NCBI RefSeq assembly: GCF_028372415.1
Contig: NC_092877.1
Span: 251,983,510 to 252,047,509, forward strand
Length of the DNA stretch: 64,000 bases
Direction: 5' to 3'
Origin: Notamacropus eugenii
Lineage: Eukaryota; Chordata; Mammalia; Diprotodontia; Macropodidae
Below the pieces are notes generated by a model. The model searched no databases. It was given only the letters and a program-made list of their open reading frames with translations, and was not told where the DNA came from. The translations under genes and the position numbers were made by a program. Each line of letters starts with the position of its first letter. Position 1 is the first letter of the stretch. Shown here piece after piece: positions 22,691 through 34,049 of this stretch.

Positions 22691-25424
22691 TTAAGGATAA
22701 ATCTGTCTTCTTTTCCATCCATTGGTCATCAAAACTTCTCTTGTTCTCATATCTGCCAAAAGAAAAGAAATCTCTAATTCCCACCAGCTATTGAATCTGT
22801 TGTATCTCCAAATCTGTTTGGATATCAAGGCTCCTGGGATTTTTAGATCCTAATTATAGTGGGCAGTCAAAGCTGAATTCCGCAAAATAGCCAGTTTTTT
22901 GAGAAAGAGAACTGTTAGCCCTTGATCTACATAGGTAACTCTTAGCTCAGTAGTAATACTCTATCAAAAATATTTATTAATGAAAATATAATATTTAGCA
23001 GTAAGCCTAAATACATAAGGCATGTTTAAGGAGGATTATAATAAATTATAATCACTACCTTTTCTATACCCAAAGCTGCTTCCTTAGACATGAGAGCAAA
23101 TGGACTTAACAATTCTTGGAGACACTAAGACAACTCTGCCATAAAATTCAGGTCTAGTTCATTGACAATTCAGGACAATAAGCCTCAGCCACACACATAC
23201 TCATATGCATGTATGTCTAATAAATACATACATATTTACATGTATATGCATATTGATTTATCTATGCATGTTGGTCTTGTTTCTGTCATGCAATTTTAAA
23301 TCCCTTGTGGGAAGAGAGTATATTTTATATTTCTTTTATACTCACCTGAACACTTAAGACAAGATGATTAAATAAGTGGATATGATTAAACTCTACTTTA
23401 ATTAATTACTAAGAACACCAAAAATATTCTAGTTTGTTACCTAGGGATACCAAGAAATGTCCCAAATAAGGACCAACAACAACAAATGAAGGGAAAATAG
23501 AGAAATGTTCATGAGTAAACTCTCACAGAATAATCAGATGGATAATCAGAAATATCTCAGCAAAAAAAAAAAAAAGAGTCCCTAGCATAATATTTTAAAG
23601 ACTATAAAGCAAAAGAAAGCAAACAGAAATTTCCAGAATAAAAGAAAGTTACGTAAAGTTCCTTTATGTTGCAAAATATATAAATAACAATAATGATGTT
23701 AAACAACTCAAATCACAAAGAACTTCTAGAATAGCAGAAGATCCATGAAAGAATTAAACACCTCTAAATATTAAAATAAAATATGTTACTAAGAAATAAT
23801 ACGAAAATGTCAAACATTAAGATTGATAACTTGGAACTGATAATGAAACACAACGTTGAACAAGGTCATTTTAGCTTCAGCTGAAACTTCTATCCATTTA
23901 TTGCAGATAAAAATATTCTCCTAATGTAGCACTACTCTCAATCCCCAAAATCATTATGTGATGGATACAGGTAGTGTCTGTTGAATATTTATAACAGGGC
24001 AAATATAGCTTGGGCACCTATTCCAATCTATCTCTTATGCAGGCCAAGCCATTCCCTCCACATGCAAATGAAAATAATCTCTTGCTACAGGTTCATATAT
24101 CTTGTGGCTAAAGAATTAGGTTTCAATTTTATCTTCCTTGGTCCTGATTTCGCATCTCCTCTCAGGTGGTTTGTTCCATGTAGCTAATATTTGTGTTTTC
24201 CATATTAAGCCAGCTTCTCAGTCATACCTATTCAGCAGTTATATTTCTTGGATATTAAGCTGCTTCATTTGGCTTCCAGTCTCAAGAGCTAACAGATTTC
24301 CTCTGTTTACTCATCAAGAACATGCAGAGATTGCTGTATTCTTAGATGGCAGTATTGTAGACTCACCCACATGAAGCTTTTTTTCTAATGTCTTTATTCC
24401 CTTCCAAGATCATTTATCACCTGAGACTCAGCATGAGTCCAGGGGTTTCAGTCCTGACATTTCAAATCAGATCCATTTTTAAGAACAAGGAATTCTTGTA
24501 ATAAAGAACCCATTCAGTGTTCTAGACCTCTTGTTATACTAACAGTTAGAATGTAATGGGATATTTCAAGAAAATAATGGGTTACCCCTATCAGGAGTCT
24601 TCAGGAAAAAAGATGTAAAACACATCTGTTGTGTTATACAGGACATTATCTGCAAGTATTGGTTAAACTAGAAAACCTCCGATGATTTCTTATAACTCAG
24701 AAAATATATGATTTTTGGCATTATGCCATGCAAACAATGAGATTCATTCTCATTCCCTATTTGTTTTGAAATCATTCATGAACTATCCAGGAAAACATAG
24801 ATTTTTAAAAATCATTTTTAATTTAAAAATTACAGTGACATTCTCTTAGTAATAAGCACAGTTACATGAAGATACATAATGGTCCCAAACAAGGCCACTA
24901 ACACCAGATAAGCTTGGATAAAACAGTAATTAAATGACATTAAAGAATGAATAATTATAATTAAGCGCATTCTATTATACAGGCTGTGTATTTATATTTT
25001 TAGATTTTAAAATCTTTTCTATTTAAAAACTGCATAAGTTGTTTGGGTACATTTTAATTTTTCCCAGGAAATAAGAGTGAAAACTAATGTAAGAATACTC
25101 AATATTTTCTCCAATAATAATTGTTTACCTTGTTCCATTTAAAAACAGAATGATGATGCCGAGTCTCAGTAATAGAAGCAAAGTAATTGTTAAACTTTAA
25201 GTAACTAGAGAAATTTGAAGCATAAAAAATAAACATAGGTAGATTAAAACTCTAGTCACACAAAATTTGATTAGTACTTTGAGCAGCACTTAGCTAATTA
25301 AAAAAAAAAAGCAAAGAAAGAAAGGGAAACTATTTGAAAGGAACTATTTGAGTCCAATCAGATCAAAATTAATAAAGCCTAGTTTTTGTTTTTATGTTTT
25401 TTTGTTTTTGTTTTTTTTTTATGA
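22691..25424. other. Unassigned AT-rich intergenic sequence
   Basis: No gene and no clear repeat family. It contains a 14-bp A-run near 23561, low-complexity T-rich stretches near 25385-25420 and short open frames (23981-24374) without recognisable content. A faint L2-tail-like piece lies near 23290-23400. Confidence 0.4.
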
Positions 25425-25800
25425 AAGGAAGCAATGTTCTCTAGGTGTCTTAAACACAACATATCTGAAACAGAATTAATCATCCCTCTACCCCAAGCTA
25501 ATTCTCTTCTAAATTTCTGTATTACTTTTTTACTCTATTACATCTTTCTAGACAGTAAGATTTACAATCTCCATGTCCTCATTGACCTTTATTTTTCCTC
25601 AATTCATATATCTACTTCAGTTGCCAAATGCTATCATTTCTTTCTCCACAAAATCTCACATCTATGACCTTCTCTCTCAACTTACACAACCACAGAAATT
25701 CAGTATCTCATCACTTGTCACCTGAACAGGAGACAAAAGCCTCCTATTATTTCCCTGGCCTCAGATATCTCTAGAATTCAACCTTGCATGCAAGTACTGA
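25425..25800 (+). mobile_element. L2 fragment (end of ORF)
   Basis: 'cttaaacacaacatatctga' and 'acagaattaatcatcc', then 'ttgccaaatgctatcatttc', follow the L2 order, with indels. The open frame at 25434-25667 is part of this fragment. Confidence 0.65.
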
Positions 25801-25809
25801 AATTATTTT

Positions 25810-26880
25810 TAAAATTACTTTTTGTCATTATACAACTAACAAAAAAGTGCACAATTTCCTATATAAATAGCTTACAAATTGGACTGAATGTGAAGCTATG
25901 AATCTTCCCTATATGTAGCTTGATATTGTGGTATATTTCAGATTTAACATGGTAGTTCTAATACTTTCCAGTGTATCTGTGTCCTCCTTCCCAAATTTCC
26001 TTCTGCTCTTTTCTGTTTATTTTTCAATGATTCATGAAAGTTTCCCTTTTTTCTTTCTTTTTTTTTTGTGAATCACTGTCATTATTCTCCTACTCAGCTC
26101 AATTGTCCCCTTCCAAACAAATAGAGAAATTTTTAAAAAATAAAAGTTATTCCCTGTCATAGAACAGTAGTCTCATAAATCAAATCCACACATTTTCTTG
26201 GTCTGACATTGTATATATTACTCTGTATCTCTCATTCATCACATTGCAAATAAGAAATGGGAAACATGGTTCATCAGTCTTCTAAGGTCAAGACTGGTCA
26301 CTAAATTAATCATAGATCTTAAATGTTTCATAATTATTTCCCTTAAATGTTATTATAGTCATTGTATAAAAATGTTTTTTCTAGTTCAACTCACTTCAGT
26401 CTACATTCACTCAAATAAGTTCTTCCAGGTTTCTCTGAATCCATTCTTTTCATAATTTATTATAGCACCATAATATTCTAGAACTTTAATATACCACTTC
26501 TTCTGAAATTCTCCACTTCATTGACCTCAGCTTTGTTTCCATGTCATTACAATAACAAAAAGAAAGTTCTGTTACAAATATTTCTGGGCATGAGTCCTTT
26601 CACAATTTGATCTCTGTGAGAAAACAGCCTAATCATGTTTCTAGGAAAACCGGAACTGTCCAATTTGGTGACTTTGGGGTAGCATTTCAAATAATTTCAT
26701 CAACTATATTAATATATTTGTCCCCTCATATCCCCTCCAACAATTTACATTTTCCTTTTTTTCTGATAATTTGACAAGTAAAAGGTAGAACCTCAGAGTT
26801 GCCTGAATTTTAATTTCTTTATTAGTGATTTGGAGTATTTTTGTAACAATATGATCATTTAAACCCTAGGGTTATATTTT
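25810..26880 (-). mobile_element. Old L1 fragment (ORF2 end and 3' UTR), reversed
   Basis: The plus strand follows the order seen in the reversed L1 at 53350-54260: a 3' UTR part, 'ttcaactcacttcag', 'agttcttccaggtttctctg', 'tattatagcaccataatattc', and finally 'ggtagaacctcagagttg'. The divergence is large. Confidence 0.7.
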
Positions 26881-27066
26881 TATTGGAAAATGCCTTTGCA
26901 TACCATTGGACTGTTTTATTTTATTTATTTTTTGGAATGGGTTTTGATCTTATATAGATATGTCTCATATATTTATATTAATTTTATTTTCGCATATGCT
27001 ATACATATGTATGTATACACATATAAACTCTTCAATGTTATATATATAATATATATGTATATATAT
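26881..27066. repeat. AT-rich low-complexity tract
   Basis: Dominated by TATA/ATAT and TATTTA units, especially 26990-27066. Confidence 0.7.
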
Positions 27067-28115
27067 ACATCAATTAATATTTATTAAATACCCACTATGT
27101 GTCAGGCATACCAAAAAATGAAAATAAGATAATCCCTGTCCTCAAGGACTTTGTGATTGAAGGGAGGGAGACCCTTTGCAAACAAATACATACAAAGCAA
27201 GCTGTATGCAGGATAAATGGGCAATAACTGACCAAAGGAAGGCACTGGAATTAAGAGGGATAAGGAAGGCTTCTTATAGAAGATAGGATTTTAATTGCAA
27301 CATAAAAGAAGCCAAGGAGGTCAGAACCTGGAGTTGAGGAGGAGGAGCTTTCCATATATGGGGAACAGCCAGAGAAAATGGCTTTAACTTAGAGATGGCA
27401 TGTCTTCTTAGTGGAACTGCCAAGAAGCTGGTGTCACTAGACTGAAGTGTATATGTAGGAGTGTAAAGTGTAAGAGCACTGGTAAAGTAGGAGGAGAATA
27501 GGTTATAAAGGATTTTAAATGCCTGCCAAACCATTTTGTCTTTGCTCCTGGAGAGAACAGAAGGCCCTAGAGTTTGATTAAGACAGTGACATTATTGAAC
27601 CTGTGTTTTAGGAATGTCATGTAAGTGACTAAATGGAATATATGCGAGAATGAGACTTTGAGGTAGGCAGATCCATCAGAAGGTTATTGCAGTAATGAGG
27701 TGAAGAACTCCTGCATCAGAGTGGTGGTAGTATCAGAGAGAAGGGAGCTGCATATTTAAGAGATGTTGCAAAGGTGAAGGTGATAGGGCTTGGCAACAGC
27801 TTAGATGGAGGTGGACGGGGTGAAAGAGAAGAGATAGTGAAGATTCCAGAATGACTGCAAGCCTGAAGGACCAGCCCTCTACGGTAATAAGAAAATTAGA
27901 AATCAGGGACCATTTATAGGGAAAGATACTAGGTTCTGTTTTGGATGTTTTGGACAAGATATCTACCAGACATCCAGTTCCAGATGTCTGAAAGACAGTT
28001 GGACATGCAAGATTGGAGGTTAGCAGAGATTGTTGGGGTAAGAAAAGTAGATTTGAGCATCATCAGCATAAAGATGTTGAATTCATGGAAGTTGATGAGA
28101 TCAAGCATTGACTAT
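27067..28115 (-). mobile_element. L2 LINE, reversed, well preserved 3' kilobase
   Basis: The reverse complement reads from the end of the L2 reverse transcriptase to the 3' tail. Plus-strand landmarks are 'atttattaaatacccactat', 'aggcactggaattaagaggg', 'cagccagagaaaatgg', 'gaggtaggcag', 'gatgttgcaaaggtgaagg', 'gttctgttttggatg' and 'catccagttccagatgtctg'. Two minus-strand open frames (27957-27733 and 27534-27274) retain L2 protein-like stretches, but stops separate them. Confidence 0.88.
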
Positions 28116-28119
28116 GAGA

Positions 28120-28665
28120 CCTTTGTCAAAGACATTTACTGCAAAAGTATTTTTTTTCTTTTGACTATTTCCCTTCTACTTCTACCTGTATCAATTTCAT
28201 ATTTGCAAAAGCTTTTCAAATTTATATAACCAAAACTGCATTTAATCTCATTTGCTCTTACCTATACCTTTAATTGATCAAATACTCTTCCCCTATCTAC
28301 TGTTATGTAGGTATTTTAACTGATTATCTAATTTATTTGTTATATAACCTTTTAGAGCATGTACCCTTTTGGAGCTTACTGTGGCATGCTATATAAACTG
28401 TTGGTCTAAACATAATTTCTTCCACATTGCTTCCCAGATTTCCTAATAGTATTTTTGTTGAAAAATGAAGCCCATCTCTGATATTTGGAGTCTTCATTTT
28501 CATCTAACACTGTGCTGTGTTCAAATGCTTCTGGGTCTTCTTTCCCTAATATATTCCAATGGTCATTTTTTTTCCTATTTTTAAACTGGTACCAAATATG
28601 TTTGGTGATTAATATTTTGTAAAATGGTATAAATTCTAGCATTGCTAAGTGTTCTTCATTCATGA
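28120..28665 (-). mobile_element. L1 ORF2 fragment, reversed
   Basis: 'actgttggtctaaacataat' followed by 'tgcttcccagatttcctaat' and 'attccaatggtcattt' matches the reversed C-terminal ORF2 region typical of marsupial L1. It abuts the L2 copy at 28115. Confidence 0.7.
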
Positions 28666-28684
28666 ATTCTAGGCATGTGGAATT

Positions 28685-28905
28685 GTAGAAACCAGAGCAG
28701 GTAAATAGGGGGTAAAGTATGTGTGAAGGCAGAGAGAATTTAGACTATGTTGAAGGGAACAATGTATAATGAAGCTACAACAGTAGGATGGGGTGAGATT
28801 GTAAAAGGTTATAAAATAAAAGATTAGAACATTATCTTGATCCTATATGTGGTAAGGAAATAATGGAGTATTTTGAAATAGGGGAGGGACATGGTTAATC
28901 TCCTT
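28685..28905 (-). mobile_element. L2-type fragment, reversed
   Basis: 'ggtgagattgtaaaaggtta' and 'gatcctatatgtggtaagg' with 'ggagggacatggtta' follow the reversed L2 order, with high divergence. Confidence 0.5.
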
Positions 28906-28959
28906 AACCATTCCGATGTTTTCCAGATGGTTTGAGTATGAAGAATTTCAATATGATAA

Positions 28960-29145
28960 CATACGATAAAGTAAAAATGCAAGACCTCAATTCAAATTCA
29001 CCCTCTGATGTTTATTATTTTTATAACCATAATAAAGTCACTTACTACCCTAAGTTTCAAGTTCTTTGTCAAAAAAGAAAGTTGGACTAGGGGTAGTCTC
29101 TGAGGTCCATTCTCAGTCTATATTTCTGTTCTTGTAATTCCATTT
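28960..29145 (+). mobile_element. MIR/CORE-SINE fragment
   Basis: 'gacctcaattcaaattcacc', then 'aagtcacttactaccc', 'gttggactaggggtagtc' and 'tgaggtccattctcag' run in MIR order. Confidence 0.65.
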
Positions 29146-29449
29146 CTCTCAATTAATTGAAAAGTTTTTTAAAGTATAATGACAAAAAACCACCACAAAT
29201 TTATTAACATATTTAAATGAATTTGAATTTGATTAATCACAAGTCCTGATCAAAACTGAAAAATAGGAATACAAGAAAATTTGAGGTATATTATTTCTTA
29301 GGTTTGTAGATATCTTGAGACACCTCCACATGTAACAAGGCCATATGGGTGGGAATCATTGACACTAAGTTTGTAAATCATTGAACTTGCCCTCATCTGC
29401 AAGGTTACAAGGAAAAGCTTTTCAAAGTCTTGGAAGAAATGAAGTACTT
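29146..29449. other. Unassigned intergenic sequence
   Basis: AT-rich, with nothing recognised. Confidence 0.4.
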
Positions 29450-29580
29450 GTTCAACATAACAGGAATTTCTTAAGCACTTACAATTTTCAAGGCACTGTG
29501 CTAACTTCTACTAATATAACAACAACAACAAAATGAAACGCATTCTTGCCCCCCAAAAGCATAAATTCTACCAGAAGTAG
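29450..29580 (-). mobile_element. L2 3' end, reversed
   Basis: 'ttcttaagcacttacaattt' and 'caaggcactgtgctaact' are the reverse of the L2 tail. It is interrupted by a short CAA repeat. Confidence 0.65.
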
Positions 29581-31387
29581 GATTGGAAAAGGATTCTGTA
29601 AATTAATTATATGAATGAAGAAGCTTACAAATGGAAAGTAGGACACCCTTTGCTTTCAAAGATTTCATATTATGTAGCAGGAATCAAAACATAGGAAGTT
29701 CAAGATGGATGGAAAGGACCAGGGGACATTCAGGAGCATCAGCAGAGTAAATAGTAATCCATTTTCATTTGTACCATTTCCATTGATAAAACCACATCTG
29801 ATTTGGTGATGCCAAAATTTTTGGCATCAAGACCTTTCTTTTCTGGATCTTTAGAAACTATGGCTATGGAAAAGAAAGGGCTACAGTATCTGCCAAAGCA
29901 CCTGTGAGGCTGAATCAGGGATTCACTGGTAAATGTTTAAGAAACAGTTCTCAATCAAAAAAGTCATTCTGGCACATTTTTAAATTTAATCTGCATTATT
30001 AACATTTTTGTCCATCAGTTTTTTAAGTATAGAGAACCAATAAAACAATAAATCAAGTCCCAGTTTATGGTATTTATGCATTTCTAGGGTATAAATGTTC
30101 ACACTGAAAATTTATCTGTTCTCCTTCTTTGAATTGGTTCTAGTCGACAGCTGGGTTGAATATCTATAAGGGTTGCTTCCCCAGATAATGGCTAGAGCCA
30201 GAGGGGAGAAGAAGGAGGAGCAATACTGGATAATCTAGGGTGGGAGCTATTATTCTTTGGTTTTTTAACACGAAGTTCTTGGGCTTTCTCTACTAGGATC
30301 TAAGGGAATGTGGCAATCATAATGGTCAAAGTGGTGACTGTGGTTTGACCCTTTCAAGTGCTACCTCCTTTTACCTGTAAAGTACCTTGCAATTTCTATT
30401 AGTTTATGGTGGTTTATTATTGGTATAGGTGGTTTGTTAGGGATTTGGGGGCCCATCTCCATAACTATTGCTCCCCTGGCCAAATGGCTAGAGTTGAGTT
30501 GGTGCCCTGGGGGACCCTCCCATTCTTAGAACTCCTGAGGCTTATCTGTCATATGGTAGCAATTGATGAACAGTTGTTGTTGGTAGTAGGAGAGGTGCCA
30601 GGAAAATTGCTTCCAGTAGTTATAGAATAATTCTGGAGGGGAACACATAAACTCATAAATACACAAATGATTACCTGAGAAAGGAAAAAGCATTATGAGC
30701 TATGGAGATCTTGGCCCTCTGACTATGACAATATAGTGAGCTACTAAATGAGGAACCCTATAAATAAAGGAAATGTAACCCAGTGTTTTCATTATTAGGG
30801 GGATTATTTAAAATGAAAAAAATAATAATATTAAGGAGTAGAGTTATAGTTATTTATTACCATGACTAGCATTATTTTTTTTCAAAAATGCAATTTCAGG
30901 AAGGAATTGCAGCTTTGAAATTTAATATGAAAAAATGCAGAATATTTTTTCTGAAGTTAAGATTAATGATGGGTTCAAAATTCAAACAAAATTGTATAAA
31001 TTTTATAAAATATTTAAAACACAAAAATGAGGAAGTAAATTTATATTTCACAACTTAGGCTGCTCCATATAACTGCACAATAAAGTCATAAATAAGTAAG
31101 AAGCTAATTTCTACTCATGCAATGTGCTTTTACAAAACCACACCATGCAGGGATAAAATATATGTTTAGCTCATATTATCATCTCTTTTTTACTCTGTCA
31201 ATAATATTTTGACCATTTCATAAAGAGAATAATGATATAACACAACTCTCAGTATAGACTGGACAACTAAATCTGAAATTTAAGGATATTTTTCTTTTGT
31301 TGTATTTTATACTAATTATTTCATTGTGTTATTTTTTAAATGACATGAGTGGAAGCACAGGCTTTTACATCTTAAACACATCTTAAA
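29581..31387. other. Unassigned, including an odd GC-richer island at 30140-30640
   Basis: Most is featureless AT-rich sequence. Bases 30140-30640 are richer in G on the plus strand. The minus frame reading down from 30628 stays open for two long blocks separated by single stops (see findings). I do not recognise a family. Confidence 0.35.
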
Positions 31388-31495
31388 ATGGAAAACCTGT
31401 GTCCTTGAGGCCGCATGTGGCCCTCTAGTTCCTCAAGTACAGCCCTTTGACTAAATTCAAACTTTATGGAACAAATCACCTAAAGAAAAGGATTT
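31388..31495 (+). mobile_element. Half copy of the palindromic hAT-like MITE
   Basis: 'ccttgaggccgcatgtggcc', then 'cctcaagtacagccctttga' and 'tatggaacaaatcacc', match the left arm of the element at 17244-17529. The right arm is missing. Confidence 0.75.
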
Positions 31496-31799
31496 TTAAT
31501 TGTTAGACCAATTCCTGAAACTAAAATCCTGAGAAATTACCTAAGCCCTTGGATTTCAAGACCAGACTCCTTCTACAGTACCATACTGTCTATCTTGAAA
31601 GAACAAAATGTTACTCTGAAACACAAATATTCTTCAGATTGGACCATCAAATTGATGCACTAAGAAAAAAAATGAACTTGGAATTAAAAGAACTCTGTTC
31701 AAATTCATGCTATGAGATTTATTAGCTCCAAAGCTGGAAAAAAATCATTTAAAATTGCTAAGTCACAATAATCTAATTGGAAAAATTTTATACTGTATA
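31496..31799. other. Unassigned, with a faint MIR-like patch
   Basis: 'tgttcaaattcatgctatga' near 31698 could be a decayed SINE. Nothing else is visible. Confidence 0.35.
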
Positions 31800-31935
31800 T
31801 TTACACCATCATATTTTAGAGCTGGAAATAATCCTAGAAACCATCAAGTCCAATCTCCTCATTTTATATATGAGGAAACTGAATTTGAGAGAGGTTAAGT
31901 GACTTGTCTAGGGTCACATAACTCTTAAAGTTTGT
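31800..31935 (+). mobile_element. MIR/CORE-SINE fragment
   Basis: 'tttagagctggaaataatcc', 'gtccaatctcctcattttat' and 'gaggttaagtgacttgtcta' form the well known MIR core in order. Confidence 0.85.
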
Positions 31936-32900
31936 ATAATTTGGCAGTCACCTAGATCAATGCATGCAATCCTCTTTAGGAATGAGGCCCATCAATGATA
32001 CCCATTTAATTTTTTTTTTATTTCTATTCTTTGAAATGTGTTAACATTGTTGTCCTTTCCTAATATCCATACCCCAAATTCACCTCAAAAATATCCTTCA
32101 CTATGACAAGAAGTATATTTAAGCAAAATGAAGTAGCACTTTAACTATGTCCCACAGTGTATGCCTCATTCTATACTTGTAGTTTTCTGTTTCTCTAATA
32201 CAATGTAAAGGTATATGTATCATTATCACTTTTCTGGGATCAAGCTGAATCGTTGCATTGACAGGAGTTGGGAAGCTTTTAATTTTAGTTTTCTTAGTTT
32301 TATTGTGATTATAATGTATGTGTATTTCAGTTTGTTATGAAAGAATTATCTGTTTCTTCAGGTATTTTGTACTAGAAATCCCTTATTTCATAGTATTATA
32401 AATTTATTCAGTTGGCAGATTTTAATTGCTTAATTATTCCTTCAGTCTTCCTTTGATTTACCACATTAATGAGAGTTTAACTCCTATTTTTTAAAGTTCT
32501 CAGTTTAGCCTGTTTATTATCATTTTCTTTTTTTCCATGAAAACTATAAATTTACTTTTTATCTCTTCATCTATTTATCTTGATAGGCTTTCCCACCACT
32601 CTTAGACTCTAAAGCATTTTATTTTCTAGGTTGTTATTTATAATTGCTGAAGAATTAGTTTCTTTCTCTATGGTTTATCCTGAGAGTCTTCTAACTCGTG
32701 GTCTTGATATATAAGATATTCTTTGACACTTTCTCCAGTATAGCTCTTTGCTATTTCTACCCCCAACACCTAACTCCACCATGGAATTGTTTAATTGACC
32801 CTAAGTGATGACTGTGTTTGGAATGACTAATAAACCCACTTGCTGATAACTTTTGAACATCTTTTGTTTCTACAGGTGCTAAAGCCACTGACAGGCATAT
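31936..32900 (-). mobile_element. Possible very old L1 sequence
   Basis: Patches such as 'gggatcaagctgaatcgttg' followed by 'cattgacaggagtt' resemble reversed L1 3'-region sequence. The alignment is too broken to be sure. No frame is open. Confidence 0.3.
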
Positions 32901-34026
32901 CTCTCAGCACTGCAAGTGGGAAGTGAATGATGGGATATTTGCCACCATAGTGGGTTCTCAATACTTGTTATGGATTAGGGTAGCCAACAGAGTAGAAGTC
33001 ATATCCATATCAATCTAAGAGATTTTACCTTACATTTTGAATTCTAGGTTAGGATAACTGAGGAGCAGAAATAATTCTTTCAAAACTGTTTAACTTAAAT
33101 GTGTCTCTGGAATGAAGCACCAGAAAATAAGGGGGCTGATAACAGACTTGAAGTCTTTCAGACTTAGTGTCCTTTTCCCTGCATTACCTCCCTCAACCCA
33201 GTTATCTTACAGGAATTTGTTTTCCCCTTTATCTTAGCTATTGAATTTTTTTCTTTATTTCACACATTTCTTACTTTTTGTAGCTTATATAAACTGGTTT
33301 GGCTAGTATTTTTAATTACACTATTTAACCTAAACTTGGACTCCTCCCCCCCTTCTACCCTTCCTTGCTCTCCTCCTCCCACCCACTCTTCCTCTCCTTC
33401 TTCTTTGCTTTCTTTCTTCTTGCACATAATTTGTGTGGAGTCTCATGCAATGGTAATTACATTCATTTAGCATTTCTTTTCCACTAAAAGAGGAGGATCA
33501 AAATGATAATTCTTAATATGTACATAGATTTACAGTTTACTTCCATCCTTCTTTCCCAGGAGGAGTTTGGCACAGTTTTTCAGGGTGGCTGTATTTTCAC
33601 TCTTTCTTCCCCTTCCAATTTGTTTCTTTCTCCCTTTTCTTCTTTCTCCTTTTCTCTCTTAGGTTTCTTTTCCAGTCTACATCTTTCTAATTTTTCCTTG
33701 GACTAGTATAGAACTTCTCCAAGAAAAAAAAGTAAAAAAGATAAGGTTGACTCCAGGCTGGTCATATATGGATGAAGTACTCACTAGGTAATACAAGGAC
33801 AAATACCTCCATGTCTGCCTCATGGCCCTATCAGGAATAGTTTAGATCTGAGCTTTTTGTTTTTGGTAGTTTCAGAAGGCTTTCTTGGACTGAAATCCAA
33901 GAAATGGCTGTATGCACTAGAATTATTTAAACATATATAAATCTCTCTCTCCCCTTTTGTTCCTTTCACTTGTACTGCAGTCTTCCAGATTACTGGCACT
34001 TAATGACAAGAATTGGATTATTACCG
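32901..34026. other. Unassigned, with pyrimidine-rich tracts
   Basis: CT-rich stretches lie at about 33345-33430 and 33590-33680. No gene or repeat is named. Confidence 0.45.
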
Positions 34027-34049
34027 CCCCCCCCCCCCCCCCCCCCCCC
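34027..34049. repeat. Poly-C run of 23
   Basis: An uninterrupted C23 homopolymer, followed at 34089-34114 by alternating C4-5 and A or TCAA spacers. On the minus strand the latter fits a four-run G-quadruplex pattern. The length of the homopolymer may be a sequencing estimate. Confidence 0.9.

Noticed and set aside
27274..27957. Two minus-strand frames that might be a novel protein
   Set aside because: They are decayed L2 ORF2 segments, collinear with the reversed L2 that surrounds them.
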